DNA of 62,172 nt, taken from assembly GCA_910577225.1 (NCBI GenBank), contig CAJTMV010000022.1, positions 1 through 62,172 on the forward strand, read 5' to 3'. Below are positions 24,641 through 33,523 of this stretch, in pieces (position 1 is the first letter of the stretch; every line of letters starts with the position of its first letter). Below the pieces are notes generated by a model. That model saw only the letters and a list, made by a program, of their open reading frames with translations, made no database searches and was not told the DNA's origin. The stretch is from an uncultured Eubacterium sp. GTDB lineage: Bacteria > Bacillota > Clostridia > Lachnospirales > Lachnospiraceae. Made by a program: the position numbers and the translations under genes.

Positions 24641-24691
24641 GGCTGTTGCAAAAAGCAGATAAAAATCTGCCGGAGCAGCAGCCATATTTTT
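24641..24691 (+). terminator. Terminator of the toxin-antitoxin operon
   Basis: GGCTGTTGC (24641-24649) pairs with GCAGCAGCC (24675-24683) with one G-U pair, and an inner GCAGAT/ATCTGC stem lies within. ATATTTTTA follows. Confidence 0.6.
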
Positions 24692-24740
24692 ACCTGGTAT
24701 CAGAATATCAGATCCTGGTAAACCTATATGCCCCGCTTAC

Positions 24741-24782
24741 AAAAAAGCGCCAGGCATAGCTCTCACTATCCCTGACGCTTTT
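24741..24782 (-). terminator. Terminator of the thl-etfA operon
   Basis: On the minus strand AAAAGCGTCAGG pairs with CCTGGCGCTTTT (arms 24771-24782 and 24743-24754) with one mismatch, followed by a T-run. It lies ~60 bp after the etfA stop. Confidence 0.8.
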
Positions 24783-24840
24783 CACAAATCCAACAGTTCA
24801 CATTCCATCCCTGTCAGATAATCCTCTGTTTCTGATATTC

Positions 24841-25881
24841 TTATTTCCCAAGCTCTTCCTTCAAAGCTGCTGTCAGTGCCGGAACGATCTTATTCAGATC
24901 ACCGACAATACCATAATCAGCTACATCAAAGATCGGAGCATCTTCGTCTTTATTGATCGCAATAATGATATCTGCTTCTTCCATACCTGCTACGTGCTGG
25001 ATAGCGCCAGAAATACCAATTGCAAAATATAAGTTCGGACGAACGGTTTTGCCTGTCTGTCCTACCTGGCAGTCTACCGGTTTCCAGCCGTTTTCTACAA
25101 CTGCACGGGAGCAGCTTACCATACCGCCGATTACGTCTGCCAGATCCTGTAAAATCTTAAAGTTCTCTGCTGAGCCAACGCCACGGCCGCCGGATACGAG
25201 AATCTTTGCATCCATAATATTTTCAGCGCTCTTCGCCTGCTTAATCACGTTCAGAATTTCAACATACTTGTGATTTACTTCAAATCCAGGATTATACTCG
25301 ATAATCTCAGCCTTTGCGCCTGCAATCGGCTCGATTTTCTGCATAACGCCAGGACGTACTGTAGCCATCTGCGGACGGTTATCCGGACATGCGATTGTAG
25401 CGATCGTGTTGCCGCCAAATGCAGGACGGGTCATTAACAGCTGATTGTGTTTCTGTTCTTTGCCTTCTACAGCTTTTAATGGAAAATCACCAATCTCAAG
25501 CTGTGTACAGTCTGCTGTCAAACCAGTTGCAACTCTTGCAGATACGGTAGGACCTAAATCTCTTCCGATTGCAGTTGCGCCAACTAACATAATGTCAGGT
25601 TTGTATTCATTAATTACAGAAGAGAGTGCATGTGCATACGGCTCTGTCTTATATACTTCGAGTGCCGGATCGTCAACAACGATTACTTTATCTGCACCAT
25701 ATTCTGCCAGCTTGTCTGCCAGGTTTTTTACATTTGATCCGAGAAGAACGGCTGTTACATCTGTATTCAAATCTTTTGCAAGATCTTTTGCTTTTCCGAT
25801 TAATTCAAAGGCAATACTGCTTAATTCATTATCTACCTGCTGTGCGTAGATATATACGCCCTTATATTCTTCTAAACCCAT
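24841..25881 (-). CDS. etfA: Electron transfer flavoprotein alpha subunit
   Basis: With EtfB it carries electrons for butyryl-CoA dehydrogenase, in clostridia usually by flavin-based bifurcation to ferredoxin. The ~346-residue protein has an N-terminal Rossmann-like domain (GVYIYAQQVDNELSSIA, MLVGATAIGRDLGP) and a C-terminal FAD domain with ILVSGGRGVGSAENF, GQTGKTVRPNLYFAIGISGAIQH and INKDEDAPIFDVADYGIVGDL. No N-terminal ferredoxin domain is present. I choose ATG 25881; a GTG at 25893 is possible but overlaps the ribosome site. It is the last gene of the operon. Confidence 0.93.
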   Translation of the reverse strand: MGLEEYKGVYIYAQQVDNELSSIAFELIGKAKDLAKDLNTDVTAVLLGSNVKNLADKLAEYGADKVIVVDDPALEVYKTEPYAHALSSVINEYKPDIMLVGATAIGRDLGPTVSARVATGLTADCTQLEIGDFPLKAVEGKEQKHNQLLMTRPAFGGNTIATIACPDNRPQMATVRPGVMQKIEPIAGAKAEIIEYNPGFEVNHKYVEILNVIKQAKSAENIMDAKILVSGGRGVGSAENFKILQDLADVIGGMVSCSRAVVENGWKPVDCQVGQTGKTVRPNLYFAIGISGAIQHVAGMEEADIIIAINKDEDAPIFDVADYGIVGDLNKIVPALTAALKEELGK

Positions 25882-25907
25882 TTTTTTCACCACTTTCCTT
25901 CATCTTA

Positions 25908-26693
25908 TTAGATTACATGTTTCTCTTTTAACTTACCCATGATATATGCCACGGATTCTGTCGCATCAAGTGTAACCTTTTCGCCAGCGCCTTTACGTAC
26001 TTTGTCAGATGCTTTTGCGATTTTAGTCGGAGAACCATTCAGACCGATGTTGGCATCATCCAGATCTTTAAGGTCGTTTCTTCCCCATACAGTTACTTCT
26101 TTTTCATCGTATGCGTCAAAAATTCCGCCTGGTGTCATATAACGAGGAACATTTAATTCAGAAAGCGCTGTAACAAGACAAGGCATCTTTACTTTCAGTT
26201 CATGATATCTGTCTTCATACTGTCTTTTAACAATGACAGAATCACCGTCAATTTTTAATTCTTCTGCGTAGGAGATTACCGGCAGATCCAGATGTTCTGC
26301 GATCTGTGGTCCAACCTGTGCAGTATCGCCGTCGATTGCCTGACGACCTGTAATAATCAGATCATAATCAATATTTCTTAATGCCCCTGCAATTGTAGAA
26401 GAGGTAGCCCATGTGTCAGCGCCGCCCAATACTCTGTCTGTAACAAGGATCGCTTTATCTGCGCCCATTGCCATAGCCTCACGGAGCACATCATCAGCCT
26501 TTGGAAGTCCCATTGTAAGAACCGTAACTTCTGCGCCGATTTCATCTTTTATTCTAAGTGCTGCTTCCAGTCCTGCTTTGTCATCCGGATTCATGATCGC
26601 AAGCATGGCTGCTCTATCCAGTGTACCGTCCGGGTTAAATTTCACGCCGCCTTTGGTATCTGGTACCTGTTTAATACATACAACGATTTTCAC
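25908..26693 (-). CDS. etfB: Electron transfer flavoprotein beta subunit
   Basis: This 261-residue protein begins KIVVCIKQVPDTKGGVKFNPDGT and has LTMGLPKADDVLREAMAMGADKAILV, LIITGRQAIDGDTAQVGPQIAE and a C-terminal segment with MGKLKEKHVI. These are EtfB hallmarks; the ADTWATS and TAQVGP regions lie near the second FAD/AMP site. It acts with EtfA and Bcd in the cytosol. Ribosome site GGAG is upstream. The gap to etfA is 26 bp, and to bcd 40 bp. Confidence 0.94.
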   Translation of the reverse strand: MKIVVCIKQVPDTKGGVKFNPDGTLDRAAMLAIMNPDDKAGLEAALRIKDEIGAEVTVLTMGLPKADDVLREAMAMGADKAILVTDRVLGGADTWATSSTIAGALRNIDYDLIITGRQAIDGDTAQVGPQIAEHLDLPVISYAEELKIDGDSVIVKRQYEDRYHELKVKMPCLVTALSELNVPRYMTPGGIFDAYDEKEVTVWGRNDLKDLDDANIGLNGSPTKIAKASDKVRKGAGEKVTLDATESVAYIMGKLKEKHVI

Positions 26694-26733
26694 GGTAGTT
26701 TCACTCCTTATATTCTATATTAAAATTAACCTG

Positions 26734-27888
26734 TTATCTTAATAACGCGCCAGAGATAACCATACGCTGAACTTCTGATGTTCCTTCGTAGATCTCTGTA
26801 ATCTTGGCATCGCGCATCATACGCTCTACATCGTATTCTCTGATGTAGCCGTAACCGCCGAATAACTGGACAACTTCTGTCGTTACAGCCATAGCTGTCT
26901 CAGCTGCAAATAATTTTGCTTTCGCTGCTTCTACAGAATATACTTTCTGTGTCGCTTTTGCCACTGCCGCACGATATACCAGGAATTTTGCCGCATCGAT
27001 ACGTGCTGCCATATCAGCCAGTTTAAACTGTGTATTCTGCTGCTGTGCGATGGAGCGTCCGAACTGTTTTCTTTCCTTTGTATATTCAATTGCTCTCTCC
27101 AGCGCGCCTTCTGCAAGACCCAGAGCCTGAGATGCGATACCGATACGACCGCCGTCCAGAGTATGCATTGCGATCGGGAAACCTTTGCCTTCCGGTCCAA
27201 GGAGCGCATCCTTTGGAATTCTGCAGTCTTCAAAAATCAATTCATATGTAGAGGAACCACGGATACCCATCTTCTTTTCTTTTGTACCGAAGGAGAAGCC
27301 CGGAGCACCTTTTTCTACGATAAATGCAGAGAAGTTTTTCTTCTTTCTGCCTCTCTTATCTTCTGTAATGCTTGTAATTGCAATTACAATGTAAACGTCT
27401 GCCACTTTACCATTTGTGATAAAGCATTTGGAACCATTTAATACCCATTCGTCGCCTTCTAATACAGCCTTTGTCTGGCAGCCCTGCGCGTCTGTACCAG
27501 CGCCTGGCTCTGTCAGCGCGAATGCACCGAGTTTTTCACCTTTTGCAAGCGGAGTTACATATTTTTTCTTCTGTTCTTCATTGCCGTATGTCATAATCGG
27601 ATCGATGCACAGGGAAGTATGCGCAGATACGATAACGCCTGTTGTACCGCAAACCTTTGATAATTCCTCAACACACATAACGTAAGTCAGAGGATCGCAG
27701 CCCTGTCCGCCGTATTCCTTTGGTACCGGAATACCCAAAAAGCCTGCTTTTGCCATTTTCGCAACTGTCTCTGCCGGAAATACCTCTGTCTCATCTACTT
27801 CCTGAGCAAGAGGCTTTACTTCTGTTTCAGCGAAATCTTTAAATAAAGTTCTCGCCATTTCATGTTTCTTATCTAAAGAAAAATCCAT
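26734..27888 (-). CDS. bcd: Butyryl-CoA / short-chain acyl-CoA dehydrogenase
   Basis: It reduces crotonyl-CoA to butyryl-CoA in the butyrate pathway. The 384-residue FAD enzyme has the ACAD motifs ALTEPGAGTDAQG, GNTCFITNG-like GSKCFITNGKVAD, GIRGSSTYELIFEDCRIP, GIASQALGLAEGALERA and the catalytic Glu in ITEIYEGTSEVQRM. The adjacent etfBA genes support a Bcd-Etf complex. The start ATG 27888 has GGAGG upstream. A 264-bp gap separates it from hbd; it holds a hairpin but no crotonase gene. Confidence 0.93.
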   Translation of the reverse strand: MDFSLDKKHEMARTLFKDFAETEVKPLAQEVDETEVFPAETVAKMAKAGFLGIPVPKEYGGQGCDPLTYVMCVEELSKVCGTTGVIVSAHTSLCIDPIMTYGNEEQKKKYVTPLAKGEKLGAFALTEPGAGTDAQGCQTKAVLEGDEWVLNGSKCFITNGKVADVYIVIAITSITEDKRGRKKKNFSAFIVEKGAPGFSFGTKEKKMGIRGSSTYELIFEDCRIPKDALLGPEGKGFPIAMHTLDGGRIGIASQALGLAEGALERAIEYTKERKQFGRSIAQQQNTQFKLADMAARIDAAKFLVYRAAVAKATQKVYSVEAAKAKLFAAETAMAVTTEVVQLFGGYGYIREYDVERMMRDAKITEIYEGTSEVQRMVISGALLR

Positions 27889-28152
27889 GATTCTTACTCC
27901 TCCATTTACTTAATTGCACAAACTGCCTGCCCGTCAGTTTCCCGACTGGTTCTGCGGATACTTCCCTATTTAAAAAGCATCCGCAAATAGTCAGAAATCA
28001 TAACCCGTTCTTCTGCTGTTGTGCAGTCTGTTCTTTATTCTTAATCTCAATATCTATCTGTTGCCTGATCAGTAAATACCGATATCCTGACACATGGCAG
28101 ATACAACCATTTCCGCCTGCGCACACCTGTTACCGCATTACAGATACATTTA
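27889..28152 (-). other. Intercistronic spacer with hairpin
   Basis: The 264-bp spacer between hbd and bcd has no credible ORF. TGCGGAT (27953-27959) pairs with ATCCGCA (27979-27985), extended by CTT/AAG to about 10 pairs. It lacks a T-run, so it is more likely an mRNA processing or stability element than a terminator. Confidence 0.5.
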
Positions 28153-28992
28153 TTATTTGCTGTAGTCGTAGAAGCCTTTGCCTGTCTTCATACCTAATTT
28201 GCCTGCACGTACCATTTTCTTTAATAATGGATGCGGACGATATTTAGGATCGCCTGTTTCATCATATAATACGTTCATAATTGCAAGACAGATATCAAGA
28301 CCTACCAGATCGCCTAATGCCAGAGGTCCCATTGGATGATTTGCACCCAGTTTCATAGCTGTATCGATACCTTCTACAGATGCAACGCCGTCTGCATAAA
28401 TACCGATTGCTTCATTGATCATCGGGATTAAGATTCTGTTTACAACAAAGCCTGGAGCTTCTTTTACTTCTACCGGAGTCTTACCGATTGCTTTGGAGAT
28501 TTCTACGATTTTATCTCTCATTTCATCCGGTGTATTTTCTCCCTGAATTACCTCGATCAGTTTCATTACAGGAGCCGGGTTAAAGAAATGCATACCGATT
28601 ACCGGTCTGTCAAGACCTGCAGCGATTTCTGTTACAGATAAAGAAGAGGTATTTGTTGCAAACATGCAGTCTGCTTTTACAATGTCCTGTAATTCTTTAA
28701 ATGTCTGTTTCTTTACGTCCATAACTTCCAGAGCTGCCTCAACGATCAGGTCGCAGTCTGTACAGATATCTTTTACACCTGTTGTAATCTTAGCCAGAAT
28801 CTTGTCTGCGTCTTCCTGATTCATTTTGCCTTTTGCAACTCTTTTTTCAAAACCTTTTGCAATCTTGTTTTTGCCGTTAGCTGCAAATTCTTCATTGATA
28901 TCGCATAAGCATACTTCATAACCCTCTGTCTGTGCGAATGCCTGTGCAATTCCGGAACCCATGGTTCCTGCGCCGATAACTCCTACTTTCAT
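28153..28992 (-). CDS. hbd: 3-hydroxybutyryl-CoA dehydrogenase
   Basis: It reduces acetoacetyl-CoA to 3-hydroxybutyryl-CoA with NAD(P)H. The 279-residue protein has the N-terminal dinucleotide loop VIGAGTMGSGIAQAFAQ, the catalytic region GMHFFNPAPVMKLIEVI, TPVEVKEAPGFVVNRILIPMINEAI, and HPMGPLALGDLVGLDI. The length is normal for clostridial Hbd. AAGGAGG lies upstream of ATG 28992. It lies between thl and bcd. Confidence 0.95.
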   Translation of the reverse strand: MKVGVIGAGTMGSGIAQAFAQTEGYEVCLCDINEEFAANGKNKIAKGFEKRVAKGKMNQEDADKILAKITTGVKDICTDCDLIVEAALEVMDVKKQTFKELQDIVKADCMFATNTSSLSVTEIAAGLDRPVIGMHFFNPAPVMKLIEVIQGENTPDEMRDKIVEISKAIGKTPVEVKEAPGFVVNRILIPMINEAIGIYADGVASVEGIDTAMKLGANHPMGPLALGDLVGLDICLAIMNVLYDETGDPKYRPHPLLKKMVRAGKLGMKTGKGFYDYSK

Positions 28993-29197
28993 TGTAGTTC
29001 CTCCTTGAATATTTTAACTATATTATGAGTATTGCGGATAAAATCCGCAGCCAGTTCCATCACTGATACTGACAGGCTGCTTTTATGTAACAGATTTACC
29101 CGAAAGCACAGTCTGCTCCGGGTAAACCTGTATCTTGCAGAAAAATAAATTTTCTCAGCCTCTTTTTATATAAATGTATTTCAGGTATCTGCCTGTC
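28993..29197 (-). other. Intercistronic spacer with two hairpins
   Basis: ACAGATTTACCCG (29090-29102) and CGGGTAAACCTGT (29119-29131) form a 13-bp stem with one mismatch. TGCGGAT/ATCCGCA (29033-29049) forms a second small hairpin that repeats the arms seen in the hbd-bcd spacer. No ORF is present. Likely roles are RNA processing or partial termination. Confidence 0.5.
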
Positions 29198-30382
29198 TTA
29201 GTCTCTTTCCACGATTGTAGAGCAGCCCATACCGCCGCCGATACAAAGCGTAGCAAGACCTCTCTTCGCGCCGCTCTTCTGCATTTCATGTAATAATGTA
29301 ACAAGAATACGGCATCCTGAAGCGCCTACCGGATGTCCAAGTGCGATCGCACCGCCGTTTACGTTAACTTTGTCCATATTAAATCCAAGATCTTTAGCAA
29401 CTGCGACAGACTGTGCTGCAAACGCTTCGTTTGCTTCGATCAGATCCATATCGTCAATCGTAAGACCTGTCTGAGCCAGTACTTTCTTTGTAGAAGCAAC
29501 CGGGCCGATACCCATAACTTCCGGTCTTACGCCGCCAAGTGCGCCTGCTACCCATGTAGCCATCGGCTTAACGCCAAGTTCTTTTGCTTTTTCTTCGCTC
29601 ATTACCACGATAGCTGCCGCACCGTCATTGATACCAGATGCGTTGCCTGCGGTTACAAGGCCGCCCTGTTTGCCAGAGCAGCATTTTAAGTTTGCAAGAC
29701 TTTCTGCTGTTGTGCCGGCACGAGGACCTTCATCCTTCTTAAATTCAACAATCTCTCTCTTCACTTTTACTGGTACAGGAACGATTTCATCGTCAAATTT
29801 GCCTTCTGCAATTGCTTTTTCACATTTCTGCTGGCTGTTTGCTGCAAATGCATCCAGTTCTTCTCTTGTAAGTCCATATTCCTCGCAGATATTCTCTGCT
29901 GTAATCATCATATGATACTGATTAAATGCGTCTGTCAGAGCGTCGTTTACCATTGTATCGATGATTGTCGCATTGTTCATACGATAACCAAAACGAGCTT
30001 TCGTCATAGCATATGGCGCCATTGACATATTCTCCATACCGCCTGCAACAACGATATCAGCCTGTCCGGAAATAATCTGAGCTGCCGCTTCATTGACACA
30101 TTTCAGACCGGAACCGCATACTACGTTCAATGTAACTGCCGGCACTTCGTTTGGTAAACCAGCTTTGATCGAAGCCTGACGTGCTACGTTCTGCCCCTGA
30201 GCTGCCTGGATTACGCATCCCATTAATACTTCATCAACCTGTTCCGGTTTCACACCTGCTCTGTTTAATGCTTCCTTAATTACGATTGCTCCTAAATCAG
30301 CTGCCGGAGTATTGCTTAATGCTCCGCCCATTTTACCAATTGCGGTACGGCATGCGCCTGCTAAAACTACTTTGTTTGCCAT
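29198..30382 (-). CDS. thl: Acetyl-CoA C-acetyltransferase (thiolase)
   Basis: It condenses two acetyl-CoA to acetoacetyl-CoA, the first step of butyrate formation. The 394-residue enzyme has the acyl-carrying Cys89 in LNVVCGSGLKCVNEA, the motif NVNGGAIALGHPVGASG with the catalytic His, and the second active Cys in CIGGGMGCSTIVE. The start ATG 30382 has GGAG upstream. It is the first gene of the operon and is preceded by a promoter at 30489-30517 and a terminator-like leader hairpin. Confidence 0.95.
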   Translation of the reverse strand: MANKVVLAGACRTAIGKMGGALSNTPAADLGAIVIKEALNRAGVKPEQVDEVLMGCVIQAAQGQNVARQASIKAGLPNEVPAVTLNVVCGSGLKCVNEAAAQIISGQADIVVAGGMENMSMAPYAMTKARFGYRMNNATIIDTMVNDALTDAFNQYHMMITAENICEEYGLTREELDAFAANSQQKCEKAIAEGKFDDEIVPVPVKVKREIVEFKKDEGPRAGTTAESLANLKCCSGKQGGLVTAGNASGINDGAAAIVVMSEEKAKELGVKPMATWVAGALGGVRPEVMGIGPVASTKKVLAQTGLTIDDMDLIEANEAFAAQSVAVAKDLGFNMDKVNVNGGAIALGHPVGASGCRILVTLLHEMQKSGAKRGLATLCIGGGMGCSTIVERD

Positions 30383-30442
30383 TTTCTCGTCTCCTTTACA
30401 AACTTATCGTGAATAAGATGTTAAAAATTTAACAATCTTTTC

Positions 30443-30473
30443 AAAAAAATAAAACGTCTTAGAAATGTAAGAC
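30443..30473 (-). terminator. Terminator-like hairpin in the thl leader
   Basis: In the minus-strand leader GTCTTA pairs with TAAGAC (30473-30468 and 30461-30456), followed at once by a T-rich run of about 12 nt. It lies between the promoter and thl, so it could attenuate the operon. The stem is short, so confidence is moderate. Confidence 0.4.
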
Positions 30474-30488
30474 TCAACTGTTGTATCA

Positions 30489-30517
30489 AGGATACCACAA
30501 ATAAACGGTTTTGGCAA
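30489..30517 (-). promoter_or_regulatory. Promoter of the thl operon
   Basis: TTGCCA (30517-30512) and TATCCT (30494-30489) are 17 bp apart on the minus strand. The leader of ~100 nt carries the hairpin at 30443-30473. Confidence 0.55.
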
Positions 30518-30580
30518 CTAAAAATTTCATAATAATTAAGATTTTTCCTAAAATTTTACAAATTATAGGATTAAAACTAT

Positions 30581-30615
30581 AAAATCTGCCTATAATATAT
30601 TTACAGGCAGATTTT
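30581..30615. terminator. Terminator at the end of the glycan cluster
   Basis: AAAATCTGCC (30581-30590) pairs with GGCAGATTTT (30606-30615), with T-rich sequence on both sides. It stands ~30 bp after the stop of the last cluster gene on the minus strand. Confidence 0.75.
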
Positions 30616-30644
30616 TTTGTTATCGATTCTTTCATATATCAGAT

Positions 30645-31364
30645 TTACGATTTTTGTTTTTTTAACTGCAGTCTTAAACGGGTAAAATTTCCCAAAGATT
30701 TCCACCCAATACCGATAATTCGCTTTATATTAATATAATTCTTTCCGCCCTGTCTTGGAGCGAAGCTGACATAACGATAACTGACATGATCCTGATAACA
30801 CGCAAAATATACGCACAGCATTGCATTCGGAAGATTAAAATTTTTCGGAAGCCTGTATATGTATTTTTTCACCGTTTCCGTTTTCATCAATCGAAACGGT
30901 GCGTTGGCATCCGGTATTTTTACGCCGAAACAGATCCATAAAATAAATCGCAGCACATTTTCCACAAACACTCTGGATTTTCCATCTTTCCTGTCCGAAC
31001 GATTTCCCAGTACAGCGTCATACTTTTTTCTTTTTTTCCAAAACTGATCAAATTCTCCGGGGTTTGTCTGCCCATCCGAATCCGTCTGAAATATATAATC
31101 GATGTTGTTCCTGACTGCATAGTCATAAAGAACAAGCAATTTTGTTCCATGATCTGTTCCCGGTCTGGAAAGTACTACCAATTGCGGATATTTTCTTTGC
31201 AGTTCACACAGTATAGGAAGTGTGTTATCTGCAGAACCTCCATCTGCTACAACAAGCCTGGAGCTTTCTGCCTTACCTTCCAGTAAAGGATACCATTCTC
31301 TTATTACATTTGCAATATTTGCCTCTTCATTGTATGCAGGCATAACAATATACAAACTGTCCAT
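30645..31364 (-). CDS. GT2 glycosyltransferase, DPM/GtrB-like
   Basis: The 239-residue GT-A protein begins LYIVMPAYNEEANIANVI and has VVADGGSADNT, the DxD-like FQTDSDGQTNPGEF and a C-terminal KRIIGIGWKSL. It resembles DPM1/GtrB enzymes that make polyprenyl-phosphate sugars, though no C-terminal membrane segment is seen. Such a product would feed the GT-C-like protein encoded upstream. It is the last gene of the glycan cluster, 71 bp after glf. Confidence 0.82.
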   Translation of the reverse strand: MDSLYIVMPAYNEEANIANVIREWYPLLEGKAESSRLVVADGGSADNTLPILCELQRKYPQLVVLSRPGTDHGTKLLVLYDYAVRNNIDYIFQTDSDGQTNPGEFDQFWKKRKKYDAVLGNRSDRKDGKSRVFVENVLRFILWICFGVKIPDANAPFRLMKTETVKKYIYRLPKNFNLPNAMLCVYFACYQDHVSYRYVSFAPRQGGKNYINIKRIIGIGWKSLGNFTRLRLQLKKQKS

Positions 31365-31435
31365 TTCTGCTTCTCCTTTTCAAACGTCCCCTATAATGGC
31401 AAACCGTTCAGCGATTCCCCTGATTCGTTTACCAG

Positions 31436-32578
31436 CTATCCGATCGTATGGCACAGCTGCAATGCGCTGTCGATGATCTGATCCATATCATAGTACCTGT
31501 ATTCCGCAAGCCTGCCACATAATTTCATATTTTTGTACATATCAGCCTTCGCTCTGTATTTCTCATAAATACTCTGACTATTTTTTGTCGGCACCGGATA
31601 ATACGGTTCTGCATCCGCATTCTCATTAACTGGCAGCGGATATTCGACTGCTATCGTAGTCTTTCCATATATATTTTGAACCGGCAATTTTTTATATTCT
31701 GTAATTCTGGTATATCCTTCTGCCTCGGGATATGCTACTACCGGTGCTTTCTGATAACTATCCTGCTCCAGCGTTTTCCATACAAAACAAAGCGAACGGT
31801 AAGGCAGCCTTCCATAACAGTAATGAAACAGCTCGTCCAATGCTCCGGTCCATATAACCGGCAGCGCTTTTCCCTGATAAAGAACTACTCTTCTTTCTTC
31901 ATCTAATTTCAGCCTGTCTGCCGCATTTACGTTAAGCTCCGTCACAATATTTTTGTGGTTTAAAATATTGCTGATAAATGATGTATATCCCTTCTCCGGC
32001 ATTGCCTGAAATTTGTCGTCAAAGTACCGGTTCTGATAAGAAAACAGAACAGGCACCCTGTTTAGCACACTTACGTCTATTTCATCCGGCCTGATCCCCC
32101 ACTGTTTCGCCGTATATAGGCAATAATCATGTTCAAACAGGAAATCTGCATATTTCTTCACAACCGGATTCCGACTGTTTAACATGTCGATAATTGTAGC
32201 TTTTTCACAATCTTTATATGCGATCCTAAGATTTTCTTTTATCTCTTTTGCTTCCTCTGCAGTAAAATAATCGTCTATTGTCTGGTTATTAAATGGCGAT
32301 GGAGTAAATTTCCCTTGCATATAAACCATACATCTCATGTTGAAATCATGCCAGCCGGCAAAACGATTTACATATTCCCAGACATGCACATCATTTGTGT
32401 GAAAAATATGTGGTCCGTACTTTTGTACCAAAATACCGCTGTCGTCCTTATAATCATATAAATTACCGCCAATGTGATCTCTTTTTTCCAGAATCAGGAC
32501 TTTTTTATTTTTTTGAGCCAGATCTCTCGCAATGATACTTCCGCTTAATCCGCATCCGGCTACTATATAATCGAACAT
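31436..32578 (-). CDS. glf: UDP-galactopyranose mutase
   Basis: It converts UDP-galactopyranose into UDP-galactofuranose. The 380-residue flavoprotein begins FDYIVAGCGLSGSIIARDLAQ (FAD-binding loop) and has KRDHIGGNLYD, KYGPHIFHTNDVHVWEYVN, YTAKQWGIRPDEIDVS and VAYPEAEGYTRITEYK, all UGM landmarks including the substrate-site Arg. The start ATG 32578 has GGAGG upstream. Its presence indicates galactofuranose in the glycan. Confidence 0.94.
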   Translation of the reverse strand: MFDYIVAGCGLSGSIIARDLAQKNKKVLILEKRDHIGGNLYDYKDDSGILVQKYGPHIFHTNDVHVWEYVNRFAGWHDFNMRCMVYMQGKFTPSPFNNQTIDDYFTAEEAKEIKENLRIAYKDCEKATIIDMLNSRNPVVKKYADFLFEHDYCLYTAKQWGIRPDEIDVSVLNRVPVLFSYQNRYFDDKFQAMPEKGYTSFISNILNHKNIVTELNVNAADRLKLDEERRVVLYQGKALPVIWTGALDELFHYCYGRLPYRSLCFVWKTLEQDSYQKAPVVAYPEAEGYTRITEYKKLPVQNIYGKTTIAVEYPLPVNENADAEPYYPVPTKNSQSIYEKYRAKADMYKNMKLCGRLAEYRYYDMDQIIDSALQLCHTIG

Positions 32579-32579
32579 T

Positions 32580-33497
32580 TCATTCCTCCATACTCCTGTA
32601 ATAATCTATCGTTCTACGAATCCCTTCTTCAAATGATATCTGCGGTTCATATCCTGTATCTTCTTTTAATGTACAAATATCTGTGATCGCATGATCGATC
32701 TGATTCGTTTTATAAGGTAAATCTCCGATTCCCATCTCTGCCTGCGGATCGATCATATTTTTTATAATCTCAACATATTCAGACATCCGCCTTGAAGATC
32801 CGCTTCCGGTCACATACACTTTATTTTCTTTTCCCTGCTGCGCTACAAGAATCAGTGTACGTATCAAATCATCGATATAAATATAATCCCATTTTTGTTC
32901 CAGTTTCGTAAAGGAAGGTTTTTTCCCAGCCAGCAACATTTTAATCGTATATGTAATCAGATTATTATCGTTACGCCCTGGCCCATATATGCTCGGAATC
33001 AGTATCCAGTTAAAATTTATGCCATGCTGTCTTGCATACAGATCACAGTAAATATGTACTGCAGATTTTGTCGCACTATACATATCACTTGGACATGGCG
33101 GCTGATTCCCGTTCACGACCGTCCCCACATACGCATATTCACTCAAAGAACCGGCGCATACTACACGACTGCAGCCATGCATCCTTGCGATTTCCATTAC
33201 CTTTAATGCAAACGGGATATTTTTCATCTGTTTGAACACATCGTTTTTATATGTCGTACTGACTCCCACCCATGCCAGGTGAAACATCACGTCAAAACTG
33301 ACGTGATCGATTTGTTTTTCTATGTCTTCCACCTGATCCAGATTCCCAAAAACAGGATGAAGCATACTGTTTTTGGGCAGTCTGTCAGCTTCATCCGGAA
33401 GTGTCAGCGCAAATATTTCAATCTGATATTTCAGTAAAGACCTGATTAATTTCTGACCTATAAAACCGGTAGATCCGGTTATAAATACTTTTTTCAA
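32580..33497 (-). CDS. NAD-dependent epimerase/dehydratase (extended SDR)
   Basis: The protein of 305 residues starts KKVFITGSTGFIGQKLIRSLL (GxxGxxG), then has MFHLAWVGVSTTY, AGSLSEYAYVG and the catalytic YSATKSAVH (YxxxK), with IPSIYGPGRND downstream. It would modify an NDP-sugar, possibly a CDP-sugar given the neighbouring cytidylyltransferase. I choose the TTG at 33497, with AGGAGA 6 nt upstream; the longer open frame overlaps the upstream gene. The stop overlaps the region just before glf. Confidence 0.85.
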   Translation of the reverse strand: MKKVFITGSTGFIGQKLIRSLLKYQIEIFALTLPDEADRLPKNSMLHPVFGNLDQVEDIEKQIDHVSFDVMFHLAWVGVSTTYKNDVFKQMKNIPFALKVMEIARMHGCSRVVCAGSLSEYAYVGTVVNGNQPPCPSDMYSATKSAVHIYCDLYARQHGINFNWILIPSIYGPGRNDNNLITYTIKMLLAGKKPSFTKLEQKWDYIYIDDLIRTLILVAQQGKENKVYVTGSGSSRRMSEYVEIIKNMIDPQAEMGIGDLPYKTNQIDHAITDICTLKEDTGYEPQISFEEGIRRTIDYYRSMEE

Positions 33498-33523
33498 ATA
33501 TCTTCTCCTATAAAATATACTGT

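Noticed and set aside
27889..28152. Missing crotonase gene hidden in the spacer
   Set aside because: The 264 bp have no credible ORF and are far too short for a ~260-residue enzyme.
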